A stretch of 59,515 nt of DNA. It comes from Zygnema cylindricum (Eukaryota; Streptophyta; Zygnematophyceae; Zygnematales; Zygnemataceae). The translations under genes and the position numbers were made by a program. Each line of letters begins with the position of its first letter. The stretch's first letter is position 1. The stretch spans positions 60,838 through 120,352 of the forward strand of contig JBBHKE010001004.1 of assembly GCA_037447655.1 (NCBI GenBank), given 5' to 3'. Shown piece after piece: positions 47,426-59,039 of the stretch. The notes beneath the pieces are model-generated. The model made no database searches and was not told where the DNA came from. It saw only the letters and a list, made by a program, of their open reading frames with translations.

Positions 47426-47641
47426 CAGCGCATCGCTATTAGTGTTAGTAACTTTTTTGCCACTTAAATTTTATTTTCACCGTAAGCACTTGTCCGCTTT
47501 TCACATGGAGACCGCGAATGGAAAGGTGAAAAATCTTGGCTTTTAATCGCAACCGTCAGATCCGAAATCTGACAAGCGTGTATGGAGAAAAAATATTTTA
47601 CGTGGCAAAAAATACATTAACACTAATGGCGATACACGATG
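47426..47641. mobile_element. 216-bp MITE with TA target duplication, copy 2
   Basis: Same family as 17735-17949: starts CAGCGCATCGCTATTAG, ends CTAATGGCGATACACGATG, TA on both sides (47424-47425, 47642-47643). The inner hairpin GTCAGATCCGAAATCTGAC is a perfect inverted repeat. 47644-48010 shows nothing further. Confidence 0.8.
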
Positions 47642-48011
47642 TACTTTACCAAATATAGCGGATGCAAGGGTTTTTGAACGCGTTTACGCACTTAGACATA
47701 TTATAGTATGCATAGGATACGGATTGAAATAAAGTGTTTTCAATTGACCGAGAATCGTATTGTAGATAAAAGAAGTATATTTACTGAAATGTTTCTCACC
47801 GCGTATTAACGTGCACAAAATGAGAAAAATCGGCTAAAAGTGAAAATCTATAGACTCCTTTTTTGATAAAACTTACTATAATTCGGTGATCTATGACCGT
47901 ATAGAGTATACTCGTATGGTAGGAGACTCTCAAATATCATATCATTGAAAAATTAAAAAAAATATCCGAATTGGACGTAATATATTGGTACTACAAGACA
48001 GTACAGTACAC

Positions 48012-48074
48012 AAAGTATCGATTAACAATGTTTTCACCACTCAAACTACCTTTTCTCCGTGCACACGTCCGATT
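48012..48074. mobile_element. Left half of a third 215-bp-type MITE
   Basis: TTTTCTCCGTGCACACGTCCGATTT matches the arm of the MITEs at 17735 and 47426 and stops exactly where the copia 2 LTR begins. A diverged right half seems to lie at 55821-55915. Confidence 0.5.
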
Positions 48075-49247
48075 TAAAATTTTGTGACCTCCATTGGTCC
48101 ACAAAATATCCAGCTTATATGAAGCCTCTAGGATAATATTTGCAGTTTTGACTTTGGCAATGAATAAGTGCCACCGTGGCACGCAAAAACTCTGACCGGC
48201 TACACCCTTGTGTAGCCTAGACTCCCCTAAGTCCGCAGCAAAAAGAATCACTAAATTTGCTCACCCGAGCATTACGTTATGGCTGTTCAAAGACAACATA
48301 TGTATACAGATGGCCTCTAGGAGAGAGGACTTTCAAAATTTTGTCTAAGTCCTGAAAACCTCACTAATAGCTACTATAAACCAATCAAAATAAAATACTC
48401 TAATTGTTGTACATACATAGTACACCAGCCGCCGTACTTTATGTACGGATACATTCAGCACCACTCACGTTCTGCCACGTGGCTAATAGGTCAACGTCAT
48501 TTTGTCCCTTTTCTCTTCCGGCATCCTATAGGATGATGCCACGTGTCATTTCCTTCCATTTCGCCGAACTGCTCCCAGATAATTGTTCCGGCATACCGGC
48601 ACTCACGCGTGCGGCGTGTTCTTTTTCGGCGATCAATTTCACGCGTTCCATCTGAAGGCGCGCTGAATAAATGTTGACCGTTGAAAATCACCGGTCAATA
48701 TTCCCTGTTGACCATTGAATTTCGACAGTCAACATTCCGTGTTGACCGTTTGAAATTCCTTCTTCCTTTGCGAGCCGTCGATCGCGACATTTAATTTCGT
48801 CCGTCGAAATCAAATATTTGTTTTATTTATTTCGTGCGGTACTACATTTCGTGCGGTACCACACGTTTGATGTTTCGTTTAGTTACGTAAGTCGTTACAA
48901 GGAATGTATCGTTCTGTCATATTTAAATACTTCCCAAATACATCGCGTGTAACGTTTCATCAAGACTTAACGGATAAGACGTGAAAACAATTTGTACGGT
49001 CTTCGTCCAGAGGCTACAAGATCAAATCCTGTCTGGGTAACATAGCTTTTGCAAGAGCCTTGTCTTTTGCCCATCGTCTCATCAGCCTGAGGCAGCCATG
49101 GTTGCCCGTCAATTCTCACTGACTACGATAAGTGAGAGCTGCAGGATCCTTTAAAAAGATAGAATATAAAATATCATTTTTCAACACTCCCCTTATTTTC
49201 TAGTCTATCCTTTAAAAAGATAGAATATAAAATATCATTTTTCAACA
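48075..49247 (-). repeat. 3' LTR of copia element 2
   Basis: On the plus strand it starts TAAAATTTTGTGACC (TG mutated to TA) and ends TTTTTCAACA. The last 61 bp, including the polypurine tract, are duplicated in tandem (49146-49206 and 49207-49267), so the original LTR end may be 49186. It holds the hairpin ACAAGATCAAATCCTGT near 49017 and a W-box cluster at 48674-48747. Confidence 0.82.
48674..48747. promoter_or_regulatory. W-box cluster in copia 2 LTR
   Basis: Five TTGACY cores in 74 bp: TTGACC at 48674, 48708 and 48742, and inverted copies GGTCAA at 48693 and AGTCAA at 48727, spaced roughly 17 bp apart. The same block is kept in the other LTR at about 55398-55471. WRKY-bound W-boxes in LTRs drive stress-induced transcription of plant retrotransposons such as Tnt1 and Tto1. 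Confidence 0.5.
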
Positions 49248-49260
49248 CTCCCCTTATTTT

Positions 49261-52200
49261 CTAGTCTATCTTTTCTTTCAGTCCACACTTCTCCCTACAA
49301 AATGTTAATTTGGGAGAAGGAACCGGCTTAGTCATCATATCTGCTACCATCTCTCCATCCGGTCTATATTCCAAACTAATTATTTTATTCTCAACTTTCT
49401 CTCTAACAAAGCTCAAACGAATATCCATATGCTTTGCTTTAAAGTGATGCTTAGGATTTGGTGTAATTGCAATCGCAGCTTGATTGTCACAAAATATCTT
49501 TTGCACTCCACTCTTCATATATCCCAGTTCTTGAAGCAAAGATTTCACCCACATCAATTCTTTCACAGCCGAACAAGAGGCCATATACTCAGCCTCCATG
49601 GTGGACTGAGCAATCACCTTTTGTTGCTTGCTGCTCCAACAGCAAGCCCCATTCCCAACATACAACACATACCCAGAAGTACACCTTCTCATCGGAGCAT
49701 CCCCATAACTGGCATCACTCCAAGTGGTGATGTCAGTATTATCCCCTCCCAAATGCAACCACAAATCTCTTGTTCCTATCAAGTTCCGCATGACCCTTTT
49801 GGCCGCTTCCCAATCTTTCTTCCTAGGATCATTCAGACTCCTACTTAATACTCCCACAGCTGCTGCAATATCAGGACGAGTACAGTTCATAAAATAGATC
49901 AAACTACCGACAACCTGTCTGTACGGAATAGTTTGCATGAACTTGCTTTCCTCAGGTCCTAACTCATTATCCAAGATCAAGACTCCCTCTTCTGAGCTCC
50001 CCTCAAGTCCATGGGAGTCGTGCAACTATTTGCTTTATCCATCTGAAATTTTTCAAGCATATCCCCTATTGCTTCCTTTTGAGTTAGTCTAATTGTTTTC
50101 TTCTCTCTATCTCTTTCCATCTGAATTCCTAAAATGTACTTTGCCTCTCCCAAGTCCATCATTTCAAATCTACTCTTTAGATCCTTTTTCTGCCTATTAA
50201 TTTTCACCATTGATTTACTCAAAACAAGCAAATCATCCACCTAGATAGCAATGAAAATTATACCTTCCTCATCCTCATATAGATAGATGGAATGATCCGA
50301 ACTGATTCGGATATATCCCAAACTCGTCAAAAACTCGTCCAACTTCTTGTTCCATTAACGTGGAGCTTGCGTTAGTCCATAAAGAGAGTTTATCAATATG
50401 CACATCTTACTTTCTTTTCCCTTTTCAACAAATCCTTCCGGTTGTCCCATTAATATCTCTTCTTCTAATTCTCCGTGTAAGAGAGCAGTTTTGATGTCCA
50501 TCTGGTGCACTTTCATGTCTTCCGCTGCCGCTAAACTAAGTAGAATCCGGACGGAGGGAAATCTAACAACCGGAGGGAAGGTCTCCTCATAATCGATTCC
50601 CTCCTTCTGTGTGAACCCCTTTGCCACTAATCTGGCTTTGTATCCCTCAATGGTGTTATCGGGATTGAGTTTCAACTTAAATACCCACTTACATCCTATC
50701 GGCTTTCTGTCCGGAGGACAATCCACCAACTCCCCTTTGTTTGCTTCCATTAAGGAAGCCATCTCATCATTAATGGCTGTCACCCATCTACTACTTTCCG
50801 GACTATTAATTGCCTCTGAGTAAGTCTGGGGTTCGCTAAAATGTGATATCTTAGTTACCTTGTTGTTCAATTGCCTCTCTTGAAGTCTCTTGCTACTTCT
50901 CCTTCCTCCTTCAAACTTTGATGCTGGGATGGAGGGTAATCTCAGATTTCTCCGAACGACTTCATCTTCTCCCGTATCCGTGGATTCCGTCTCCGGACGT
51001 TCATCATCTGTTTCCTGTCTTTCCTCGGGTTGAATTGGAAGTAGTGTCTCTAAGAGAGGATCACTCTCGATCAGATTTTTCTCTTCCTTTGCAATGTCAA
51101 GCTGAACCGGAGTTCGGTTAGAAGAATCTGAATCTAACTCAATTTCTGATTCAATTCTAATTTTGATCGGTTTAGTGTACTTAAACGGATCTATGAACTT
51201 TCCTTCGTCCATAACTACCAAGTGTTTTACTAGAATTGTGTCTTCTCTTCCGAGATCATAAACTCTATACCCCTTTACATTTTCATCATACGCAAGTAAG
51301 TATCCCGGCTTTCCTCTAGCATCTAACTTCCAATCAGATTTTTTCTGTGTTTAGACTAAACACTTGACTTCCAAACACCTTTAAGTGTGAAATATCAGGT
51401 TTTCTCCCGGTCCATCTTTCATAAGGTGTTTGGTCTTTTACGGCCGAGGTATGGACTCTATTTTTGAGATAGTTAGCACAATTCATAGCCTCTGCCCAAA
51501 AACTTTTCCTTATCTTTTTATATGTCAACATACTATGAGCACCATCACTTAATGTCCGATTTAGTCTCTCGGCTACACCGTTTTGTTCTGGATACTTTGG
51601 GACAATCTTTTGGTGTTGAACCCCTTCCTCTTTCAAGTTATCCTCAAACTCATTAGAAGTGAATTCCCCCCCATTATCACTTCTCACTCTCTCTATAGGT
51701 GTCTCATGAAACTTTTCACTCCAAGCTTTATACTCCTTAAAATAAGCCGAAGCCTCATATTTGTTTTTCAAGAAGTATACTCTAGAGTATCTAGACCAAT
51801 CATTAGTGATAGTAAGCATAAATCTTTTCCCTCCAAATGATGGCACTTTGGCCGGTCCCCATATGCCAATGTGAACCAAATCTAAAACCTTTTCACCCTT
51901 ATATGTTGCGGCTTTTGGAAAAGGCAATCTGTGGGCTTTTCCTTGAGCAAACCCACTACAATCATCTAAAGTCTCATTATCTCTAAAGTGTATGCCCTCA
52001 ACTACACCCATTTTCTTCATTTCCATCAATCTATCTAGATGCACATGTCCCAATCTTTTATGCCACATCATCAAATCACTTACACCAGCATAGTAAACTC
52101 CCGTCTTTCCATTAGTCAAATTCAGCCTAAACATTCTTTGGCTACCCTTTTTGAAACTCTGAGACCTCCATTGGCCCTCAGAGTAAGCAGATCTAAAGAA

Positions 52201-54795
52201 CCTAATCTAGATGGTGCCGACTCCTAACTTGATATTAACCCAAATGACCGACCCCTTGACAGTCAGAACTCCAATATAGATTCACCCTTGTGAAATAACA
52301 CTTTCTGTGTGCTCGGTTCCACCACAGAATGCAAAGTTAGAATATGAGATTTGGACACATTCACCCACTTTGACTTTCCCTTAGAAATGCAGCCACCCTG
52401 GCAGACAAAACCTCTGACTGACTACACCCCTGTGTAGCTTGGACACCCCTCAGTCCACAGCAAAAAGAATCACTAAAAATGGTCAAGTAAATTGATAGTT
52501 ATGGCTGCCCAAAGTTAGCCATTTATACAAGGTGCTCTCTCAAAGAGCCCACTACCTACCAGAAATTTTCTAAGTCTTATCTCTCCTCTAAGACTCTATC
52601 TATTGACGTACGGCACCAATCAAAATACTGTGTCGTTCACAAAAGTAAAGGTGCTGATGTACTTCTGTACGGCCATCGTACGACATGGCCAAAATGTCGA
52701 CACATGTCATTTCCAGATTCGTTCACGTAATCCTCGGAGATGCCAAGATCCAATGTCATTTTGCCACGTGTCATCCTATGTGGCGATGACCGCAAACTGC
52801 CGAAATCTTCTTCCGCGATCTCGGCATCCTTTTCCGGCCGTCCGATCAAAACAAGTTTTCGATCGTAGCCGTCATAAATACGTGCGCGACATTTGTTTCG
52901 CGTTCGAAACAAATGCCGGTATCCGTTTCATATATATTAAACCGTACTCCGTACTATTTATAGCTGTATCTATGCACTACATATTTATTTCCAGTTAAAT
53001 GATCAAGTCCACGTGTAACTAATTAAATAATTATCAAACCCTATATATCTTAACACTAGCGCTAGACTAAACGGTTAAAACAACCAACTGTTGAGATTGG
53101 CGGACGGCAGGTACCAGGATCAATTCCTGGGTACGTCAACTAACTTTTGGTAAGTCTACCTAATTTACCTCCTGTCTTCACTAGAGAGCTTAGGCGGCCA
53201 TGGCTCTAGCTCCCTATCCAGCCTTCAGTGACTACAACAAGTGTGGGGGCTTGGAGAGGGGAGTTAGAGGCAGACTGCCTCTGCCTTTTTCTATCCTATT
53301 ACAGACCTAAAAAAACACAAATATCAACACTTTTCAGCTGTGAAGTACACTTCATCCTCATAGCTAGCAACAAAGACTCCCTTTTTAGTACTAGTCTCAA
53401 AACCCTTATCATCTAAAAACGACGTAGAGATAAGATTCTTGTTCAACTCTAGGATAAAAAGAACATCAGAGAAAGTGACAATGGATGCTTTTCCATCAAC
53501 TAAGACTTTAAGATGCACAGATCCTACTAGATTAGTGGTGACTATTCTCCCATCCCCGTACTCTATCTCTACAGTAGGGATCTTTCTCATTTTGGTAAAC
53601 AATGGTTTTTCTCTACACATATGCATAGAGGCTCCTGAATCAATAATCCATCCTTCTTCTGGAGCTTCTCTTACTCCACCGAAAGCACACTTTTGCCTCC
53701 TTGGAATCTCTAACTCACCTTTCACCTCCAGCTCCTCGTTGAGGAGGAGTTCTCCATCGTCCTCATCGGAGTCCTCTCCAATGACTTGTGTTGCCACAAA
53801 TGCCTTCTTTTTCTTTGCGGCTGGTTTTCCGGCATGTTCTTCCTTCAATCTCAGCTCTGTCAGTTTAGTACACTCCGCCATGTAATGTCCCGGCTTCTTA
53901 CAAAAGTGACAAAGCCCCTTCGGAGGCCTCGATCCAGATCCTTCCGATTGATTTCCTCTTCCTCCTCCACCAAAGTTTCCATAAGGTTTCTTGGAATCCT
54001 TATCTCCCCAATTAGTTCCTACAGCCAACGCCTGAACACTCTTTCCTCCTCTTCGAATCTCAATTGTGTTTTCTCGAACCAAAATCATTCCCACAACGGA
54101 GTTCCAGATCCATCGATGATCTGGCAAGTCCTGAACCCTATTAACAATGTTTTCATAATCATCTGGGAGTTTCATCAACAAAGTATTCACCTTCTCTTTC
54201 TCGGTCTCCCTTTTCCCTGCACTCTCCAACTCCATAAATAACCCGGCCAAGTCATTACAAAAATCTAACATCTTTCCCCCTTTGTACACATATGCTTGTA
54301 CCTTTTGACCTGCCAGCTTCTGTTGTTGAATCGTACCACTCTTGTAAATGCTGACAAGGGCCTCCCACAACTCGTTTGCCCTCTCCACATGAAGATGAGG
54401 TGTAGCCACTGCTTGGGTGAGACGCCCGAGAATAAAATGAGTCGCCACGGTATTGTTGAAATCCCAGATTACACTATCATTTTCCTCGGTTTTCTGAACA
54501 TCTGCTGCCAAAACCGATCCAGTAGGCATCGGTGTGAGTTCTCCTTCCCCTTCTCCTTCCCTATGTCCGACACGATGCTTTCTCCAACATCCTCTTCCAC
54601 CTCTACCTCCGCAGATCCTCCTGTGAACCGAGATCCTTCAAATCCTGGTGGAACTCCCAATTTTGCGGATGGCCGACGCACACGACCACTCACAATGCCC
54701 CATAGTCGTTTTTCAACCAGTGCACCCTTTATCGTGGTTTCCCAATAAATGGACCCTGTTCCATTAAAAATGGGCACCCTAGAGGGTGGGCCCAT
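49261..54795 (-). pseudogene. gag-pol of copia element 2, broken
   Basis: The gag ATG at 54795 lies in the primer-binding site (MGPPSRVPIFNGTGS). Visible: CCHC knuckle CHFCKKPGHYMAEC, protease WIIDSGASMHMC, integrase MMWHKRLGHVH and RVRSDNGGEFTS, RT MDIKTALLHGE, VDDLLVLSKS, RNase H TTWSDASYGD and EAEYMASC. Defects: frameshifts near 54540 and 50000, an insertion between protease and integrase, stops near 50354 and directly before VDD (IAI-stop-VDD) that remove the RT active-site aromatic residue, the integrase Asp of HTD replaced by Gly (HIGIWG) and a zinc ligand lost (DCSGFAQGK). Not functional. Confidence 0.9.
52152..53329 (-). mobile_element. Solo LTR nested in copia 2 gag-pol
   Basis: Plus-strand ends TGAAACTCTGAGACCTCC and AAATATCAACA, 1178 bp, flanked by CTTTT at 52147-52151 and 53330-53334. 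The insertion splits the EKGSQR region between protease and integrase. The LTR belongs to the same clade as both copia LTRs (TGmAAyTCTGwGACCTCCATTGG start, and the hairpin CCAGGATCAATTCCTGG near 53115). The internal region is absent, as expected after LTR-LTR recombination. Confidence 0.9.
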
Positions 54796-54799
54796 AACC
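54785..54799 (-). other. Half-tRNA primer-binding site containing the gag ATG
   Basis: On the sense strand the LTR ends ...TTTCA and is followed at once by GGTTATGGGCCCACC. This is the exact complement of GGTGGGCCCATAACC, the anticodon stem-loop region of plant initiator tRNA-Met as I know it. The gag start codon is the ATG inside this site. Drosophila copia is known to prime from a 5' half of initiator tRNA-Met in this way. Confidence 0.75.
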
Positions 54800-55820
54800 T
54801 GAAATTCTGTGACCTCCATTGGTCCACAAAATGTCCAACTTATATGAAGCCTCTAGGAAATATTTGCAGTTTTGACTTTGGCAATGAATAAGTGCCACCC
54901 TGGCACGCAAAAACTCTGACCGACTACACCCCTGTGTAGCCTGGACTCCCCTAAGTCTGCAACAAAAAGGATCACTGAATTTGCTCTCCCGAGCATTAAG
55001 CTATGGATGTTCAAAGACAGCATATTTATACAGATGGCCTCTAAGAGAGAGGACTTTCAAAATTTTGTCTAAGTCCTGAAAACCTCACTAATAGCTACTC
55101 TAAACCAATCAAAATAAAGTACTCTAATTGTTGTACATACATAGTACACCAACCGCCGTACTTTATGTACGGATACATTCAGCACCACTCACGTTCTGCC
55201 ACGTGGCTAATAAGTCAACGTCATTTTGTCCCTTTTCTCTTCCGTCATCCTATAGGATGATGCCACGTGTCATTTCCTCCCTTTCCGCCGAACTGCTCCC
55301 AGATAATTGTTCCGGCATACCGAGCACTCACGCGTGCCGTCTGTTCTTTTTCGGCGATCAATTTCACGCGTTCGATCTGACGGCTCGCCGAATAAATGTT
55401 GACCGTTGAAAATCACCGGTCAATATTCCGTGTTGACCGTTGAATTTCGACAGTCAACATTCCGTGTTGACCGTTTGAAATTCCTTCTTCCTTTGCGAGC
55501 CGTCGATCGCGACATTTAATTTCGTCCGTCGAAATCAAATATTTGTTTCATTTATTTCGTGCGGTACTGCGTTTCGTGCGGTACCACACGTTTCATGTTT
55601 CGTTTCGTTACGTTAGTCGTTTCAAGGAATATGTCGTTCTGTTATATTTAAATACTTACCAAATAAACCGCATGTAACTTTTCATCAAGACTTGACGGAT
55701 AAGACGTGAAACAATACGGTCTTCGTCTAGAGGTTACAGGATCAAATCCTGTCTGGGTACCGTAGTTTTTGCAGGGTAACGTAGCTTTTGCAGGAGCCTT
55801 GTCTTCTGCCCATCGTCTCA
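54800..55820 (-). repeat. 5' LTR of copia element 2, outer end missing
   Basis: Starts TGAAATTCTGTGACCTCC on the plus strand and aligns with 48075-49081. Homology stops at 55820, so 105-166 bp of the outer end are lacking. A short stretch GTAGyTTTTGCAGG is duplicated at 55761-55793. Confidence 0.82.
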
Positions 55821-55915
55821 GCTATGAAGAAAAAACTGTACCTTTTCATTGCAACTGTCATATTAAAGAATTTGACAGGTGTGCAGGGTGACAAATTGAC
55901 TTCCTTCGAGGCTAA
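55821..55915. mobile_element. Possible right half of the MITE split by copia 2
   Basis: CCTTTTCATTGCAACTGTCA followed by AATTTGACAGGTGTGCAGGG lines up, with gaps, with the right half of the 47426 copy (GGCTTTTAATCGCAACCGTC, AAATCTGACAAGCGTGTATG). The similarity is diverged, so this is a tentative call. Confidence 0.35.
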
Positions 55916-56079
55916 TAATAGTACACAAGTGTACGGTACAGTACAATATTGCGATCCGTACAAAATAAACCTAAAAAGAAAGTGTAAAGTACAGCTAGTA
56001 AAAGTGTGTTGTTGTACAGAGATATAATTGCTAAGTTCAGATATTAATATGACCTGTTCGACTTGGCGATATGTCCTGT

Positions 56080-56430
56080 CTCTCCCTCTCTTGCTTCCCC
56101 TCATCTCTCTCCCTCTACCTCTTCCTCTCCCTCTCCCTCTCCCGTCTCATCTCTACCCCTCCACCTCCCCCTCCCCCTCCTCCTCCCCATCCCCCTCCCC
56201 CTCCCCCTCCCCCTCCTCCTCCCCTCCCCCTCCCCCTCCCCCTCCCTCCCTCCCTCCCCTCCCTCCCTCTCCTCCCTCCCCCTCTTCCCTCCCCCTCCTC
56301 CCTCCCCCTCTTCCCTCCCCCTCCTCCCTCCCCCTCCTCCCTCCCCCTCTTCCCTCCCCCTCTTCCCTCCCCCTCCATCCCTCCCTCCCTCCCTCCCTCC
56401 CTCCCTCCCTCCCTCCCTCCCCGTCCTCCG
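56080..56430. repeat. CT-rich polypyrimidine tract
   Basis: CTCCCCCTCCTCCC and CCCT repeats of about 350 bp. All long frames across it on both strands are low-complexity. A 270-bp non-repetitive spacer (56431-56699) separates it from a purine tract. Confidence 0.88.
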
Positions 56431-56699
56431 AAATGGCTCACATACTCCCCCCCAATTTTCCACGTGGCCATCCCTCCTCTTCCTTGCCGTACGGAATCCA
56501 CACCCGTACATAATCACGTCCGGACTCCAATTCCGTACATCCCGTTGTCCTGTTCGTGACAACTGTCACGATCGTTTTTGTCGGTAGTGTAGGAATATCG
56601 GCCATTCGTAGACTGCCACGTGGCATCTGGAGGGCTGTGAAGGGAGGGTGGTGGAAGCTGACGTGGCAGAGTATGGGGAACAGAGTGGCGAGGAATAGA

Positions 56700-56935
56700 G
56701 TGGTGGAGGTAAGGGGGTGGAGGGAAGGGGAGGGGGAGGGGGAGGGGGAGGTGGAGGGGGTGGGGGTGGGGGAGGGGGAGGGGGAGGGAGAGGGAGAGGG
56801 AGAGGGAGAGGGAGAGGGAGAGGGAGAGGGAGAGGGAGAGGAGAGGGAGAGGGAGAGGGAGAGAGGAGAGGGAGAGGGAGAGGGAGAGGGAGAGGGGAAT
56901 TTTAGAAGTAGAGGGGAGGTAAGTGAGAGAAGGGC
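56700..56935. repeat. GA-rich polypurine tract
   Basis: GGGAGAGGGAGA repeats, roughly complementary to the pyrimidine tract at 56080-56430. It lies in the 3' flank of the LOR gene. Confidence 0.88.
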
Positions 56936-57055
56936 GAGCGGGAGGAGATAAGAAAAATAAGAAAATCCATAATAGTAATTATATTAATAGGAAATCTAAA
57001 CGAAAAAGTCAAAAGAATTTTTTTCTCGAATCCTATCAAAGACCTAATTCTTTCA

Positions 57056-58471
57056 TTACGACTCTACAAACATTTCTTCAATAATTGTTACTAAAACAAC
57101 CATAAGAGCTGTATCCACTCCGGGAAAAATTCGTAAATAATACGTTTCTTTTCCGAAGAAAATAACTTTTGCGGAAACACTGCGAGAAACTTCGGCCAAA
57201 ACTCGCCCGACGCCATTGAAAATCTGTTTCATAATCAAGAAAAAAATGTTAAAGTAGTTGGAAATATTGCAGATGTTAAATTAGTTAAAGATGCATGCAT
57301 GCTAATAATAAACAAAAATGTCAATAAGTACATTTTAAATGGAAAACTAACTCATTTCCAGATAACAAGGCTTTGTCGCCATAATAATACTAATAAGTGA
57401 ATTAAGGACAGTACGAAGGTAACGCATAAAAGTACAGGAGATTAAACTGATCAGAAAATTTAATAAGAAAAAAAATGCTTTGTTTCATGCAAAACAACAC
57501 AAAAAAATCATTTTAAAATGAAGCGACTGCCATTTGAGGATTTCCTTGGAATTTTAAAATAATTAAAGTTTATGCAATTGACAATCTTACAACTAGATAT
57601 TGCCTCCTATTATATATTTTAAAATAGTCAACTTGAAACGGTAAAAAGAAAATTGAATAGAAAAAAAGTTCTACATGTAGTAGACAAAAAGAAACAATGG
57701 AAGCGGGAAAAAAAATTCACGATGATAAAATCAAGCATCGATGATAAGAAATAAAGTAAAAAATATATCCAAACATCAAACAAAGGAAACAAATCAAACC
57801 TGAAATGAAAGCTCGAAAAATGAGCCTTTGATGACGAGGTCGGGGTTGGAGGAATGATTATTCTTGAAATAAACCTGCAAATGCACTCAAATTATCAAAA
57901 ACTATTAAATATATAAAACCAAATAGTTAAAAAATAAAACACAGAATAAAGATGACCTAGTTTCTCTCCCCACTCCTCTTCCTTTTTTCTCTCTCCAATC
58001 CTTCCCTTTCCCTCCCTCCTCCCTCCTTGCCTCTCCCGCTTTTCCTCTTCCTCCCTCTCCATCTCCTTTCCCTTGCTCTCGCTCTCCTCTCCCTCACCTC
58101 TTTCTGTTTTCTCCTCAATATCCCTCTCCTATTTCTAGCGCTCTCTCTTATCCCTCCATTTCCCCTCCTCTCCCTCTCCCTCCCTCTCTCCCTCTTCCGC
58201 CCTCTCTCCCTCCCTCTCCCTCCCTCTCCCTCTCTCTCTCTCCCTATTCCGCCCTCTCTCCCTCTCCCTCCTAAAATTCCCACTCACATGAGCTTCCGGT
58301 GTGAAAGAAAAAGGAACTTTTTGCACTTCGGCCATCGAAGTCTTTTCATCTGGGTGGTCTCCCGGGCAGATCCAGGTTTTGTGATGCAGACTAAGCAATT
58401 TTTTCATTGTAGAACAAACGGGTTCTCCGGAACTACTGTAAATCACACTTTTGTCCTGAAGACTAATAGCC
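57056..58471 (-). CDS. LURP-one-related (LOR, DUF567) protein, 5' exon missing
   Basis: Three exons with matching phases: 58471-58288, 57874-57800 and 57223-57056 (stop TAA), 142 residues. The order fits the LOR/Tubby-like beta-barrel: SVIYSSSGEPVCSTM (the D-x-G-N-x-v-f segment), PDLVIKGSFFELSFQ, RVLAEVSRSVSAKVIFFGKE, then TYYLRIFPGVDTALMVVLVT IIEEMF as the hydrophobic C-terminal helix. LOR proteins are about 200 residues, so one 5' exon of 50-60 codons is lacking; I found none up to 59515, and the satellite at the edge may lie in the first intron. Arabidopsis LURP1 acts in defence, but most family members have unknown roles. Intron 1 of this model carries a CT tract. Confidence 0.75.
57960..58270. 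repeat. CT-rich tract in LOR intron
   Basis: CCCTCTCCCTCC repeats between the first two modelled exons, purine-rich on the sense strand. Frames here are low-complexity. Confidence 0.85.
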
Positions 58472-59039
58472 CTGTCACAAAAGAAAATAACATAAAGATA
58501 TTGAACAATAGTTAAAGGTTATCGAATGAAATACGACTCCAAATTTGGCCAATTTATAAAATCCGATTTCTTACAAAGAGGCTTATTCATTAGTTTCCAA
58601 CACTTTTTTGAGGATTCAAAGCATGATGAAAACAAAAGGTATTATCGCTTATCTTCGTTTATTAAGATTTTTGATCAGTAGATGAAGATAAAGAAAAAGA
58701 AGAAATTAATAAAGCCTTTTTTTTTTATTAAACTAGGATCATAAAATACATTATCAACATATTATATCATTACGCATTATAATGAAACAGAGTGAAAAAA
58801 AAATGCAAAACATCAAATTACATTTTTTTGATGTATTAAAACAAATTGCAATACATTCCAGTACCTTACAATTTATGACGATGCAATGGAATGAGCATAT
58901 AGTGAAACATTACATGTAATATGCATTACAATACAACACAGAATAATAGAATTTAATAAAAAGGCAAAGTAAACTACATTGTACAAAGTTTCAACATTCA
59001 TAAGATACATTTTCACAAAATGGAAACAATAGATTACAA
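58472..59039. other. AT-rich, nothing recognised
   Basis: Upstream of the first modelled LOR exon. No exon with a LOR motif was found. Confidence 0.4.

Larger units (their letters stand above)
48075..55820 (-). mobile_element. Ty1/copia element 2 (defective, minus strand)
   Basis: 3' LTR 48075-49247, polypurine tract just inside it, gag-pol relic 49261-54795 interrupted by a solo LTR at 52152-53329, primer-binding site 54785-54799, and a 5' LTR 54800-55820 lacking its outer end. It is a related but separate subfamily from element 1. Confidence 0.87.

Noticed and set aside
49261-50025. A functional copia polymerase
   Set aside because: Stops, frameshifts, loss of the residue before VDD, altered integrase residues and a nested LTR make both copies non-functional.
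56028-56587. Overlapping frames of 128-174 codons on both strands
   Set aside because: All are translations of CT/GA repeats.
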